64,000 nucleotides of DNA from Undaria pinnatifida. Its lineage: Eukaryota; Sar; Phaeophyceae; Laminariales; Alariaceae. The position numbers and the translations under genes are program-made. Below, piece after piece: positions 45,659 to 57,700 of the stretch (positions are counted from its first letter, which is position 1; each line of letters opens with the position of its first letter). The notes beneath the pieces were generated by a model that was not told the origin of the DNA, did no database searches, and saw only the letters and a list, made by a program, of their open reading frames with translations. Location: positions 5,457,324 through 5,521,323 of the forward strand of contig JABAKD010000009.1 of NCBI GenBank assembly GCA_012845835.1, in the 5' to 3' direction.

Positions 45659-48600
45659 CAATGTCATCTTATTATGTTAGGCTGTAGGTTTTGATTTATG
45701 AAATTTGCTAAAGACGGGCGATCGATTTAGTACGCGGCTTGCAAAGATGAGTGTCGACCCTGAGTCGAGTGCGCAGCTTGCAAACGTGAGTATCGACCCT
45801 AAGTCGTCCATCTCACAGGTGACGTCGTTACAAGATTTTTATCAAATAAACTTACATCTGATGCAGTTATTTCTGGAGCCTCAAAACTACAAGAAGAGTA
45901 ATCGCCAGAAATAATCAATCGCTCACAATTTTTCTATAATAGTAGGTCTAACAGCTGAAATATTCAGACAAAAAAAAAACGCGCAGGAGGCAAGGATTTG
46001 CCGCTTCGTGAAGGTTCTCGCCTGGTGAGCTCTAACCTGCATGCGCAAGCGCGCAACAATGATTTATCTACCAGGTGTTTTTCGGAGGAAGAGATTCGGG
46101 ACGTCGTGGGACTAGGAAATCGGTTAATCGAAGTATAAACATAAAAGCTTCAGTCTACTGGCAAATCGAAGCAACGACCGAGCTTCGTGCAACAGGGCTC
46201 TTGTATTTATGTACTGTACGCGTAAGCGAGCAAGGACGGAAGAGCCAGCATAAGAACAAATCGCAGAAGAAAAAAAAATTCATGCCACAGGTGCACCAGT
46301 ACGTAAAACTTACCATTAATACTACGTACGGAGTATTAATTATATTAATTAATGTATTCACGAGGACAGGGTACAGGTACAGCATGCAGCACTGACTCTA
46401 CTCAAACCGGTACGCCGACTGGTATCATACGACGTACCGGGCAAACGGCGGAAGTATGGAATCGCATAATAACTGAAGTGACAGCAGAGGCAACAACGAC
46501 GGTGAAAACCGTGTGTTGTGGAGAGCGGACTCGAGGGCGAAGTCTGCACTGCCCCACACAAGCCACAACTCGGATGTATCCATCCGTTTGCTATTATTGT
46601 AAATATCAGATCTGTGTGTTTCGGTCCAGTCGAAAGACAGCGGGCGAAGCGGTCGCTCTCATGTAGCGGTCGCTCTCATCCTGCATCATTGAAGTTGACC
46701 ACAAATACTGCTGTCGAAAAAATCAACGTGCGTGTGCCGAGTGCTCGTAGCGCTGACGCGGCCGGATAGTCGGTGGAAACCCAGTCTTCGGCACTGAGAG
46801 ACGACCAGGAATGTGTTCCCCAGCATCTAGCGCGGGTATTACTGCTTGTACTGCGATAGACTCTACGAGAAGCCATCAACTGCTGCTGCTGTGCTACTGC
46901 TTGTGCTCACCGATCATCCGAAGTTTTTGGCCTACTTTCCCGCACAGAACAATCCGTTAGAGGAGGAGCATCACGCGCCGAGAGCAGCGACATCTTGACG
47001 GATTTAAGCCACAGACGGGATCCTCTGGGTCACGATGATGCTCGAAACCAACTGAGCACGTGGTCAAGCCGTATTCCTTTAAGGGGACCTGACAGCTGGT
47101 TGCAGCACCACGGCAGCAGCAGGAAAGCGAACAGGTGAAAACAGCTGGCAAGTCGCAAATCGCACAGCTTCTGGTTCTGATTCAAAAACTCAGATCCCAA
47201 GTCAAAACCGCCTTCACCTGCCGTATACAACACCCTGCTTCCTGCAGGTTACCCAACATGTTGCATTTCTGTTGCAGCTCTGCTTTCGTCGGGGGCGCTA
47301 TGGTGGTCTACATGGGCATAGTTGTGCTCATGGCTTCGATAACGTGCAGCATGGCCTTTTGTGTGTCGCCGGCTTCTGTACTCATCGGCCTTGAGGTGAC
47401 AAGAAGCATCGCAACCATCTAACGTATACCAGAGGTAGTTGAGTCGAGATACGTACCACCGCGTAATGCAAGCAGCTGATCGTGATTGTGGACATGTCGC
47501 ATTGTCATACACCACGTGCATAACACCTGGTGCGACTTCTGCACTACAGAGTCGGTCATACGAGGTCATAGCTGTCTGAGCATGTACAGAGAACTCGTAA
47601 TTTCTTACGTACGCATGGTAGCGGTCGGTAGCGGACTACAGTATGATAACATCCACGTCTGCTGGAGCAACTATTCTGGATCTCCGTGCAGCTGAGGCGC
47701 GCCTCGCACCGGGCACCCTGCCTGGTGTAGTCGGCGAGTACTCGGCCTTGTCCACTCTCTCGGGCTCATCGCCCAGTTTCTGTTTCGTGCGTACAGCGCC
47801 TGGTACGTATGTACCAGCATGCGCCTGGTATCCCATCTATGTATGAGCGAGCACCACCCGTTATCGTAGACGTAGGCACGCGTAGGTAGGGCATGGGTTC
47901 TACCAGCACTTTTTGGCATCGTGATCCTGACACGCTTCGATAAAGGCTACTACCACAGCAGTTGCTACTACTGCTGTACTCGCACACCAGGAAGTGTTCA
48001 CGTGTTGAGTGGTAAATGAGGCAAAAGCGTGCATTTTATAAAATCGTGTATTGTACGTGCAGTACATACCTGGTACCGGTAGGCCGTGTGCGTTCGAAGA
48101 TAACAAAAAACGAAGTCCCGCCGCATCCAAAAAAACACAGCACACACGACTTGCACACGACCACCTAAACCACAGCAGTAGCCCGGCGACCGCGGCGAAC
48201 TCGAGACGGGTTAGTTGCGACTACTTGTAAGTCCATGGAGTTACTTACGTGCTACAGACCACCTGCTGATCGACCAAACGCACGACGACGGATGCTTATA
48301 ATCCCCCGAGCAGTAGGCTATATTGCGTCGGTTCAGGTCGAGGGGTGAAATCGTCGGATGCTCGATGCGTTGCTACGCGTGTTAGCCCTCGGTGCGGCGT
48401 AAAGAGTTGTCAGGAAATCTGTGCTGGCCTTTTGTTCCGGGCCGCGTACATAATTTTAAAAGTGTTACGAGGTATCATAGAGACAGGCGACAGCACAGCG
48501 GTACGTATCATGGCACAGACAGACAAGAAGATGGCGGTTACCAAGTTGAGGCACCGTTTTTTTTATTCCCGGTTCCCCACACAGGAACATCCTCCGAGTA

Positions 48601-48806
48601 TCATGCCCCGTACACCACCGGTACGTTTTCCCGCGCATACATGCTGAATAAATACTCCGGAGCATTAATGCACCTGGTATACGACTCATATCATGCGAAA
48701 GGTTACACCAGGAGTGTTTCACCCTGTTGCTTCATGTTCAAATATCCCCTTCGTAGTGGCGTTTTCTACAACATGAAGTAAACATTACGACGGACTACAG
48801 CAGTAG

Positions 48807-48985
48807 TGGTCCCTCTATAGCGCCGGTATGTGCCAACCGGAAATACCGGTTGCGCCGGTATGTGCAGGTGCTATAGCCGCAGCCGGCACTCCTCCGCTTG
48901 CTGCCTCTTCTGGTTGTTCCAACCGTTGCCAGTCAACCTCACAGGCGCTGCAGCGGACAAAAGTCACTGCTCAACCTACGCTACG
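48807..48985. mobile_element. pogo-like MITE, copy 4 (right end lost)
   Basis: Left end CAGTAGTGGTCCCTCTATAG continuing CGCCGG is intact. The interior follows the family (GGCACTCCTCCGC, CTGGTTGTTCC, CCTCACAGGCGCTGCAGCGG). The right terminal repeat is not recognisable. A reversed right-end fragment (CTCTCTATAGTGCCGG) lies alone at 44391-44416. Confidence 0.65.
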
Positions 48986-50805
48986 GGCGGACCATAACTC
49001 TGTACCGATACCGTGCGTACAATCGGCGGAAAAAAGAGCTGCATCACTTCAACACCTCAACCTTCGCGGCAACAGCACTCGACACCTTCGGGTGGCGTAC
49101 TGACTGGTTGCCGGTCTAGACTATGCGGAGAAAACAAACTCTGCTTGTGTGGCGAGCGCTGTCGAGGGCCTGTCTACAACCTCCCGCTTGTGTTTGCATG
49201 GTTGCCTTGTGCAGCGGGCTGCGAAGCGCCTGGTGCCGGTAGTCGTAGTCGCCGACGGCTATTCACCAACGCCGGCCAGCGCTTCTTTAGAGGGGCGATA
49301 CTAGTAATACTTGAAACGCCCAAACAGTTCTTGATTTTTCGTTCAGATTGGTACTAGGCTCGCCAAAGCTCTTGGCGTGAGACGTGCCCGAATAAGAGTT
49401 GAAACGCTTTGTTTTTTTGAGTGCTCGAAGCGTAGCTCATTTCCTCCTCTCTCGGAGGCCATTGGTTGTCGTGAGGTACCATCACGATCGTGAGGTGTAT
49501 CTTGCCCCCTCTCTCCCTCTCCCTCGTCTATCCTGTCTCGTACACTATTTCCCCTTCCCTTTCTATCCTGCCCCCTTCTGCTTGTCGCACAAGCTCGAAG
49601 TAAGAGTACGAGAGCAGTAGTCCTCGGGTCAAAAGCACTTTACACGTGAGACGCGTGTCAAGCACATAACGGCGTCTCAGCGTGCAGGGTTTTCAATTCT
49701 TCAACTTGCCTCTCTCCCTCTCTCCCTTCTCCCTCCCCCACCCTCCCTCCCTCCTTCCTCCCCCCTGCCCCCCCCCCCCCTTTAATTGGCATACTCCGAA
49801 AACCACCCCACCCCGGGTAACGCCTCCGGAACAATCGCCCCCCCCCCCACCCCGTTCTACACATAAGACGGGTCGACGCCGAGGGAGATCCACCCCGACA
49901 CCTGTGCCAGCATCATTGGTGGGGGCGAGGCGCACATGCAGACGGACCGCCGTGAACCCTCTCAGGGGCTTACCAAACACAAACACGCGATGCTTGCACT
50001 TTTGCACGGAAGGAGAAAGACGAGGGGCCGTTTGGAGGCTGCAGCTATCGGGGGGGGGGGGAGGGGTGCGGCCGTGTAGGGCTGCTGCTGGACGGTTTCA
50101 CCATAGGTCACAGATACAGAAACGGCAACGTTTGTCGAATTATTATAAGGTGGCGGCAGGGAGGCGGGGGCGGATGCGGACGAGCTCCACGAGGCTGGCG
50201 GCTGCAGGAGAGCAGGATGAACCAGCGGGAGATGGGGCGGAGTGAGTCGCCGTGTTTTTTTTTTTCGTGCATAGAGATAGATACTCATGATACAAACACG
50301 TGTTAAGGAATAGAAGGATGATTTATTACCTAAAACCAAAGCGACCTCATGCGGGGTGTGGGTCCATACTGGCGAGCAGGAATCGATATCCCGACTCACT
50401 GAAGTCGGGCCCAGAGCTACTAGTTGTGGTAGCTCCCAAAATTGTCCTGAAAATAACGGCGACCCCTACCACGCCCAGAACCCTACCCGCCTCTTTCTGA
50501 GAATTGCAGTCGGCAGCTCCGTCATGACCTCAATCAAACGCTGCCCTCCCCCCCCCTTCCCCCCCTCTGCAGGCAGCACAAATGCTGCGCCTGGCCCGAG
50601 CTTTGCTCTACGTCTCCCGCTGTGCACATCATCCCCTCTTTCGAAACACCACCCACCAACGAGGCATCCCCTAAGCTGCGTCAGTCGTGATTTAGTGGAT
50701 CCTCGCCGCTCTTGGCCCTTTCCGAACTGCACCCACGTGTTTGGAGATAAATTACTTGTTTTTGTGTGGGACAATTTTTGCAGTAGTAAAGGGTCAACCC
50801 TCCCC

Positions 50806-51570
50806 CCCCCTCGTACCCACAAGACCGACCCTGCATACGGTTGTCGAAACCCCTTGCCCGATTTAGAGTTCAACCACCAAGGGAAGGAATGAGCGTAGCT
50901 GTGCACGAGCCAGGTCAAACCTCGCGGGTCTGGGCCGGTCGGGTCTGGTTGCCTGACCCGATCCTATCCGTAAGATTGTGAACACCTCCTGATCCGGCCC
51001 GACCGGACCTGACCCGCCCTCCTACCCGGGCCAGGTGACCCGACTCGACCCGACCCGTGAGATTTTGAAAATCTCCTGATCCGTGAAATCCGTGGAAACT
51101 AATGCTGCCCCAACGCTTGACGGCAACACCGACAATGGTCGAGGGGGGTTACGGAGAGAAGGAAGAGAAAAGGAACAGGGGGGACGGAAATAACTGCCCC
51201 CCCCCCCCCTCCTACAAAACCCCCCAAGTGTACGGCAGTCGTAATCCCTTGCTCCATTCCACCAGGGGAAAAAAACATCACTGTTACCCTCCTTGACGGT
51301 AGCAGTGACAGCGAGCGAGAAGCAGCACTAGGGAGAAGAAAAGAAAAAGAGAAACAGAGCGAACGGGGAGAACTGCCCCGACCCTCTCGCCCTTCCCCCT
51401 ACAAGACCGGCCGTGTATATGGAAGTCGAAACCTCTCGCCAGATTCAAATTCAACCTCCAAAGGGAAAAACATTAACGCCGCCCTCATGTTTGACAGCAA
51501 CAGCGACAGCGATCAAGAAGCAGCAGGGGAAGAAGGGAAACACAGAGAACGGGGAGAAACGGGAGGGGTC
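50806..51570. repeat. Degenerate tandem units leading into the translocase start exon
   Basis: A segment with TGACGGCAACACCGACA (51117), TGACGGTAGCAGTGACAGCG (51293) and TGACAGCAACAGCGACAGCG (51491) recurs at steps of 176 and 198 bp. The linking segment CTACAAGACCGGCC...GTCGAAACC...CTCCAAAGGG (51400-51465) also matches 50815-50885 and 51212-51270. The last unit contains the ATG and first 25 or so codons of the translocase. Confidence 0.75.
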
Positions 51571-51732
51571 AACCCCGCGCTTGGGTCGACCGGGTGGAAA
51601 GGCTGGGTGGAGGGCCTCGTGGAGAAGGTGACGAGCGCCATGCCGGAGCCGACGGAGGCTAAGAAGATCCTGCCCCTGGGACTGATGCTGTTCTTCATCC
51701 TGTTCGACTACACCATCCTTCGAGACACCAAG
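51487..51732 (+). CDS. Translocase exon 1 with chosen start codon
   Basis: The first in-frame ATG is at 51487. The frame stays open back to a stop at 51118-51120, with no other ATG. The exon encodes an acidic, low-complexity 40-residue leader, an amphipathic stretch (GWKGWVEGLVEKVTSAMPEP), then the first membrane helix and RDTK at the GTGAGG donor. An alternative is an upstream exon ending at a GTGAGT donor at 50242, joined in phase to an acceptor just inside this exon (GTTTGACAG at 51496). That would replace the first few residues. The start is therefore moderately sure. Confidence 0.75.
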
Positions 51733-54700
51733 GTGAGGGTTTCGAATTTTTTTTCTTACTTTTGTCGGATTCTCTGCATGTGTTGGAAGCTGATTGGTTT
51801 AGGTTCCGACAGGTGCTACGGTTAGAGATGCATCACTTTTTTTCTGAGATTCCTAAAATTTGGGAGCTTAAGACCTCTCCCAAAAACTGATTCGGAGGAA
51901 AAAAAATGCTTCCGGATGAAAAAATCCCATGGCCTAGGCACACAACGAGTGTCATCATGCAAAAAGACAAAGAAATGCCTTATTATTTATTTATTTTCCC
52001 GGCGATTTTTGGGTGAAGGAGCCCCGTCATTCTGGAAAAACATAGCCAAAAAAAGGTATACCTCTATCATATCACGGGTCTTCCGCGGCAATTTTTCTCA
52101 GGTTGCATCGCATTTTTTTGTTTCTGTACCTTGCCGGCAGCTACTTACAGGTACCATAGGGGCCCGAATTGTCTATCGACGGAGGAGAGATGTGCCCGCT
52201 TTTCTTTCGCTGTGAAGAGAGATGTCAGCTCATCATGCTGTAGATGCCCGCTTCTTATGCCGCCTCTCTTTGCTTCCCCGTGCAAAACCGGACGATGACA
52301 ATGTTGACCTGTTTGACTGCGTGCTTGCCACCCATCACTGTGTCCAGGATGTTTTGGTTGTCACGGCCCCCAGCAGCGGCGCGGAGGTAATTCCGTTCCT
52401 GAAAACCTACGTCAACCTACCGGGCGCTGTGGCTTTCACCGTGCTTTACTCCAAGCTCTGCAACTCCGCTGAACAGGTGAATACCCCCCCCCCCATTCTT
52501 GCGAAAGAAACATAAGATCAGCCGCCGACATAAAGTCGACCGGTTGAGGGTATATTCCCGGATAGCTCGCAATAAAAACACATCCAGATCTTGGTACATT
52601 CCGCTCCCTAGTACCAGTTTGCAAGATGGGTGACCAAATTATCAATATCACGGGTAAGGTGTTGCTTTGTCTTTATCTAAACTCTCCTCCCCAATCCTTC
52701 CCATCCACCCCCCCCTCAGTGGCCAAGCGGTTGCGATGCTATCGCTTTGTGCTGTTTGAGATTACCCTAGCCGCGCTGTCAGTCTTGCGGTGGTACACGA
52801 CGAGCGCGTAGCCCTCGAGCGTAACAGCAGAACCCCCGCTGCGTCACGTGCGAGTGGTGGGTTTCTGCTGCGACTATCCGGTGGAAAGAAACAGCCGGCC
52901 GGAAACTAAAGCTAGCGGCCGCCGCCACGGCGCTTGCAGCACCTACCGTAGAACCGTTTCACATACCTCGCCGGTATGTGACGCCACCCCTCGCGTGCTA
53001 CGTGGGCGAGCTTCCTCGGTCCCCCCCCCCCCTGTTGTGCGAAAACCCGACGTGCTCTGTGCCGACATTAGAGGCGTGTGAGGGTCTATAGTCTTGACAC
53101 TACGGTATTGCATGATGTTGAGGACACTCCGCCTCCCTCCCAGTTGAGGCTAATCATGTCTGAGTCTCTTGTGGCAACGGGGGGCAATGCAGGAGGGTGG
53201 AAAAAAAATGGCTATCTGGCCGTGCGTGCGACTCTTGATGGCAGCCCGTGCTCGTGCCACACTCCCCGCCTTTTCGCCCTTTATGTTTTGTGTCCGTTTG
53301 ATTTCTTGCGTTTTATCCCTTCTCTTAGCTTCGCCTTCCGTACGCTGGCGCAGCAGCGGAGAAAACTTGTTCACTTAGTTTCCGACCGAACCGCAAAACT
53401 GCGCCCTATGCGGCGGTGGTGCATGCCGCCATGGGGGTGCGCATGATGAGGTTTCTGAGACTCCTTGCTTAACGCCTTTACAGCTGGAAAGCCGTTTTCG
53501 GGGGCAAGTTACCTGGAATTAGTACAGGGAAGGGATTTTGGGGCTCGAAAGGGTTGAGGGGTTCTGTTGTTCACCAAACTACTGACGTTTAGAAATATTG
53601 AAGTGCGCGCTAGTGACACATCCCAGGGTCTATGTACCGAACGAACGATTTTTTTTATATTTTTACACACCGCAAAATAGCGTTGCATCGATATGGGGTA
53701 GTGCAGTCGTTAGTTGAAGAGCCTCGTCATCCAGGAACGTTTTTTTTTTTTTTCTGGCCTGACAAAGGTGCTGTTAAATACCCATATATCGCGGCATGAC
53801 CTCGGTCACATTATTGCAGAAAAACCTGCTTTTTTATTCTTGATGTCGGTCCAGGAGCGGGTGTTCTACACGGTGATGACGTTCTTCCTCTCTTTTTTCG
53901 CGGTCTTCGCGGCCTTCCTCTACCCGAATCGGTGAGATGAACCGCGTCCAGGCGACATCGCCCGTTGTGTTCCCACCGCGACCCCCCCATGCTGACCATG
54001 CGGTGACAGCGGACGTTTCAACCGTGCCACAGTGGGGTGGGGGGGCGGAGACGGGTAATCATGGTCATGCACGGGCGTAGTCTGTCAGGCCATAGACGCT
54101 CGCGTCTCTACATTGCCGGGACAGAGCACATCGGGCATCCACCTTGCCGCGGCGGGGCTAGCGGTTCTAACCGGCGAGGATCCCCCCGCTGAGGAGCTAC
54201 ACACTATACTTGCAAACCCATTCATGCTTCGTTTTTTCATTGGGTCCATGCCCCGCTGACGTGGTTCTGCATTGGATTGTCTTTTACAAGTATTTGTCTC
54301 GGTCGGTTGTTGGTCGAGGTGGAGACCTCCTTATGGTAAGAACCTTGAGAAAGTTTCGGTACCCTCTCTACCATGGCACTTTTCCCCGCTTTTGGCATCT
54401 GGAACGTTCACCCATCAAGGACGCGAGCGGGAAAATATTGACGCCAAAATGTGTTCACGCTTGCAGCATCGATAAACACGAAGCACATACAGGGCTGCTG
54501 GGGTTTTCGAGAGGGTGACCAAATTTACGTTCCGAAGTGCCGTACAGTCCAACGAGCTGCATGTCGCACGCGCAGCGTGGCACTTTACTTGTTACGATGT
54601 GCACTCACACGGTATAGATGGCTGATTTACGGCAGTGTTATAAAAATTTTTTTTGGCGCGCTTTTTGGGCTCCGAAACGTTTACTATCCTTCTACCACAC

Positions 54701-57700
54701 ACAGCAAAAACAAATCCCGTGCTACTCTAGTTCCAAGTAGTTTGTGCCAAGGAGACGGAAACTATGTCCTAAAAGTATGGGTACAAGTCGTAGGGCGCTT
54801 GCATCAAGGGGGGTCGCCAAGCTGCACCCCACCCACTCTCCGTGGCGTTTAGAGTGAGCGCGCCACAGCGACGGCGGGGGTAGCGGGAAATCACAGCTGC
54901 CGTTTAGCGTGTCATCGCTGAGGTTGTTAACAGTTGTTGACAGGAAACGCTGTTGTTTTCAAGCGGGAAAAGAAGCACCCAACTTTTTTTTTTATTTATC
55001 TGCAGGCAAGGTTTTACCGTCGTGCCCTGCCCCCGTGCAGTCGAGGGTGTTCAAGCTCCCTTTCCCGGGGTTTTCGTCGTGTTTGCTTGCCGCGCGCCCC
55101 CCCCTCCCGGGCTGGCGAGGGGGTCGTGAGTCTTGTAGAGTTGGCATCCGTGATATTCCATATTCGGGGCTGCCCGAGGGTTTCCCACGCGATGTCGGAG
55201 TATCCGAGTGATTTTTTTTCCTTTCACCCCCTCCGCTCCTAATGTGCCAGAAGACGGCAGTTTTGTGGGCCGTCAAGTCACACCGTAGGATTTATCACAC
55301 TTAAAATAGTTTATTGGCGTCTAGACGGTCGTCTTTACGTCTAGACCGCCGTCCGTCACCGGCCTAGACCTCTGTCTCATAACGTACTCCGCTCTCGCAT
55401 CCATATGCTCGCCCGTTTAGGGGTGTCTTGAGCTATTTTCCGCCAATCCCCTCCTTTCTCCCACCGGCGTGTTCGCTCGCTCAGGGACGTGTTGAGCACC
55501 GCTGCGCTGGCAGATGCAATGCAGGCGTTTCTTCCGGAGGGGCTGTCGGCGCTTTCGAGCATCGTACGAAACTGGACGTTCTCGCTGTTTTACCTCATGT
55601 CCGAGCTCTGGGGCTCCGTTGTGGTGTCCGTCCTGGTGAGAAGAACAGTCGGTCAATCTTGGGGGTAAGTTGTGGTGTTGCTTTGGGGCACAGCTGTAGG
55701 TGTGTGGGGTTGACGGCGATGTTGGTGCTGGTGTTGGTGCTGGTTTTGGTGGTGCTGGTGGTTTTGCTTTTGTTGTTGCTCGTCTTGTCATCGTTGATGT
55801 TGTGGTTGACACGAGAGCGATGCTGAAAACCTATCGCCACGCGTGCAGCCTGGTATCTTGCCGGTGCATACCTAAGTGCTTAGTGCGGAGTGCGTGAGCC
55901 AAATCGCGTGCGGCAGACCATCTGTTCATGTGTCGATTTTATATATACCCGCCCGCCCCCACTCCTTCCCCTTCCCGAACTCACGCGCACCACGTACTGC
56001 CTCCTTAAGTTCTGGGGTTTTGCTAACGATATCGTGTCAGTTTCGGAGGCGAAGCGGTATTACCCGCTCTTCGGCTTGGGCGCCAACGTGGCGCTCATCT
56101 TTTCGGGGCAGTATGTCAGGTGCGTGACCTGTCGTTTGGTGGTGTGCTTCCGCCACGCCACGCCACACCGCACCACACCACATCACACCGCACCGCACCA
56201 CACCACACCACACCGCACCACACCACACCACACCACACCACACCACACCACACCACACTACACTACACCACACCACACCACACCACACCACACCACACTA
56301 CACCACACTACACCACACTGCACCACACAACACCACACAACACCACACCACACCACACAACACCACACAATCGCTTCCTTTTAGAAGCGCACCAACGTTT
56401 TCGGAGGCACACTACTTGGAACTAGTATGGACTGTTTTTTCAGGTCCAAAGGGGTCAAGTAGTGCCCGGCCATCGAGCGGTCACACGCGGCACCCCGCGT
56501 TGTTTTCTGGAGTAGTGGACCCTCTATAGTGCCGATATGTGCACTATAGCGGCAACCGGCACTACTCCGCACACTGCCACCACTGGTTGTTCCCGTCTGT
56601 GCCAAACCATCTCACTGGCGCTATATCATCGCGGGCGATCGGCACGACTCAACCGGCACTATAGAGGGCCACAAGCACTGCTGTATCAGCATCGGTCACT
56701 GGTTGGTGGGAGGGTGATAGCTGCGGTGCCCGAATTGCAATGCTCGGAATTTGCGACAAGAGAGCAACATGATCCTCCGCGGCGTGTGCCCGAATTGCAA
56801 TGCTCGGAATTTGCGACAAGGGAGCAACATGATCCTCCGCGCGTTGCCGCGCGCCTCACTCACACTACTCGTAGATGTCTTTCTTTTTTGTCGCTTTGTC
56901 TTGATCCCAAAAGCATTAGCAACTACCACCACCGCCACCACCACCACCGCCGCCGCCAGCATCACCACTCCCGCAGCGGGCAGCTTCACAAACAAGCAGC
57001 GTAAACAGTACACTGTGCAGGAAGATGAGAGCCCTTCCTTTCCCCCCCCCCCCGCAGCTCTCCCCCCCGTCCTCCCCTTTTTTCGTGCACTCAAGGTGCG
57101 GAAGTCCGCCTCACAGGTGGTTCTTAGTAGGATGCCACCCACAGTTCATGCGACACGCCGAACACCTCACCGCGCATCGCGCTTAGTGCACGCGGTGTCT
57201 GTCTGGTCGGTGAAAACCCGAGGCGCTTCGTCCCATCCTTATTGCGACGGTCTATGGTATTAATAGCACGGCTATGCATGAAATGAGTACCCACCACCCA
57301 CCGCCTTCCTCCCTCTCTTTCTCCCCTCCTCCCCCTCTTCCTTTCTCCCCCCCCCCTCCCGCATCAAACTTCCTCAAATTGTTTATCGAAGCACCGTTCT
57401 TGGCGGCTCCCGAATCCCAGGTCGCAGTAAACTGTGCAACAGCAAGTGCCCCCCCCCCCCTCCGTTCTCCTACTCCTCCTCTTGCTCTCCCTTCCCCCCC
57501 ACCCGCCATGTTTTTTTTTTTCCTCAAATGTTCTCAAAGTTCCTAAAGATTTCATGGTCCCTCAATTTTCTTCAATTTACTTCAGAGTTCCTCAAAATTC
57601 CTTTTCTTCGACGCACGCACTGTGCTCAACGACTCGCGAGTCCTCCCGGTTTGAAACTTCCTCAATTTTCCCTTGAAAGTTCATCAAAATTCCTCATAAC

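Larger units (their letters stand above)
44029..51486. other. Divergent intergenic region between AlkB-like and translocase genes
   Basis: About 7.4 kb head-to-head. It probably contains the missing 5' exon and promoter of the AlkB-like gene near its left end and the promoter of the translocase near its right end. It holds repeat M (45171-45246), a 179-bp inverted-repeat element (45480-45658), pogo-like MITE pieces (44391-44416 and 48807-48985), a (CGACC)n element (50905-51070) and tandem units running into the translocase start (50806-51570). From 44.5 to 49.3 kb the DNA is unusually rich in TACCAGGTG/CACCTGGTA words. No gene is recognised. A proline-rich frame at 49682-50245 follows C-rich DNA and is not credible as a whole. 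Confidence 0.6.

Noticed and set aside
49682-50245. 187-codon proline-rich plus-strand frame
   Set aside because: Its first half is C-rich simple sequence. Only the last part (before the GTGAGT at 50243) has exon-like character, and that is kept as a possible alternative 5' exon of the translocase.
55890-56425. 164- and 101-codon frames rich in His/Thr
   Set aside because: They run from translocase exon 5 into the (CACCA)n minisatellite and are not separate genes.
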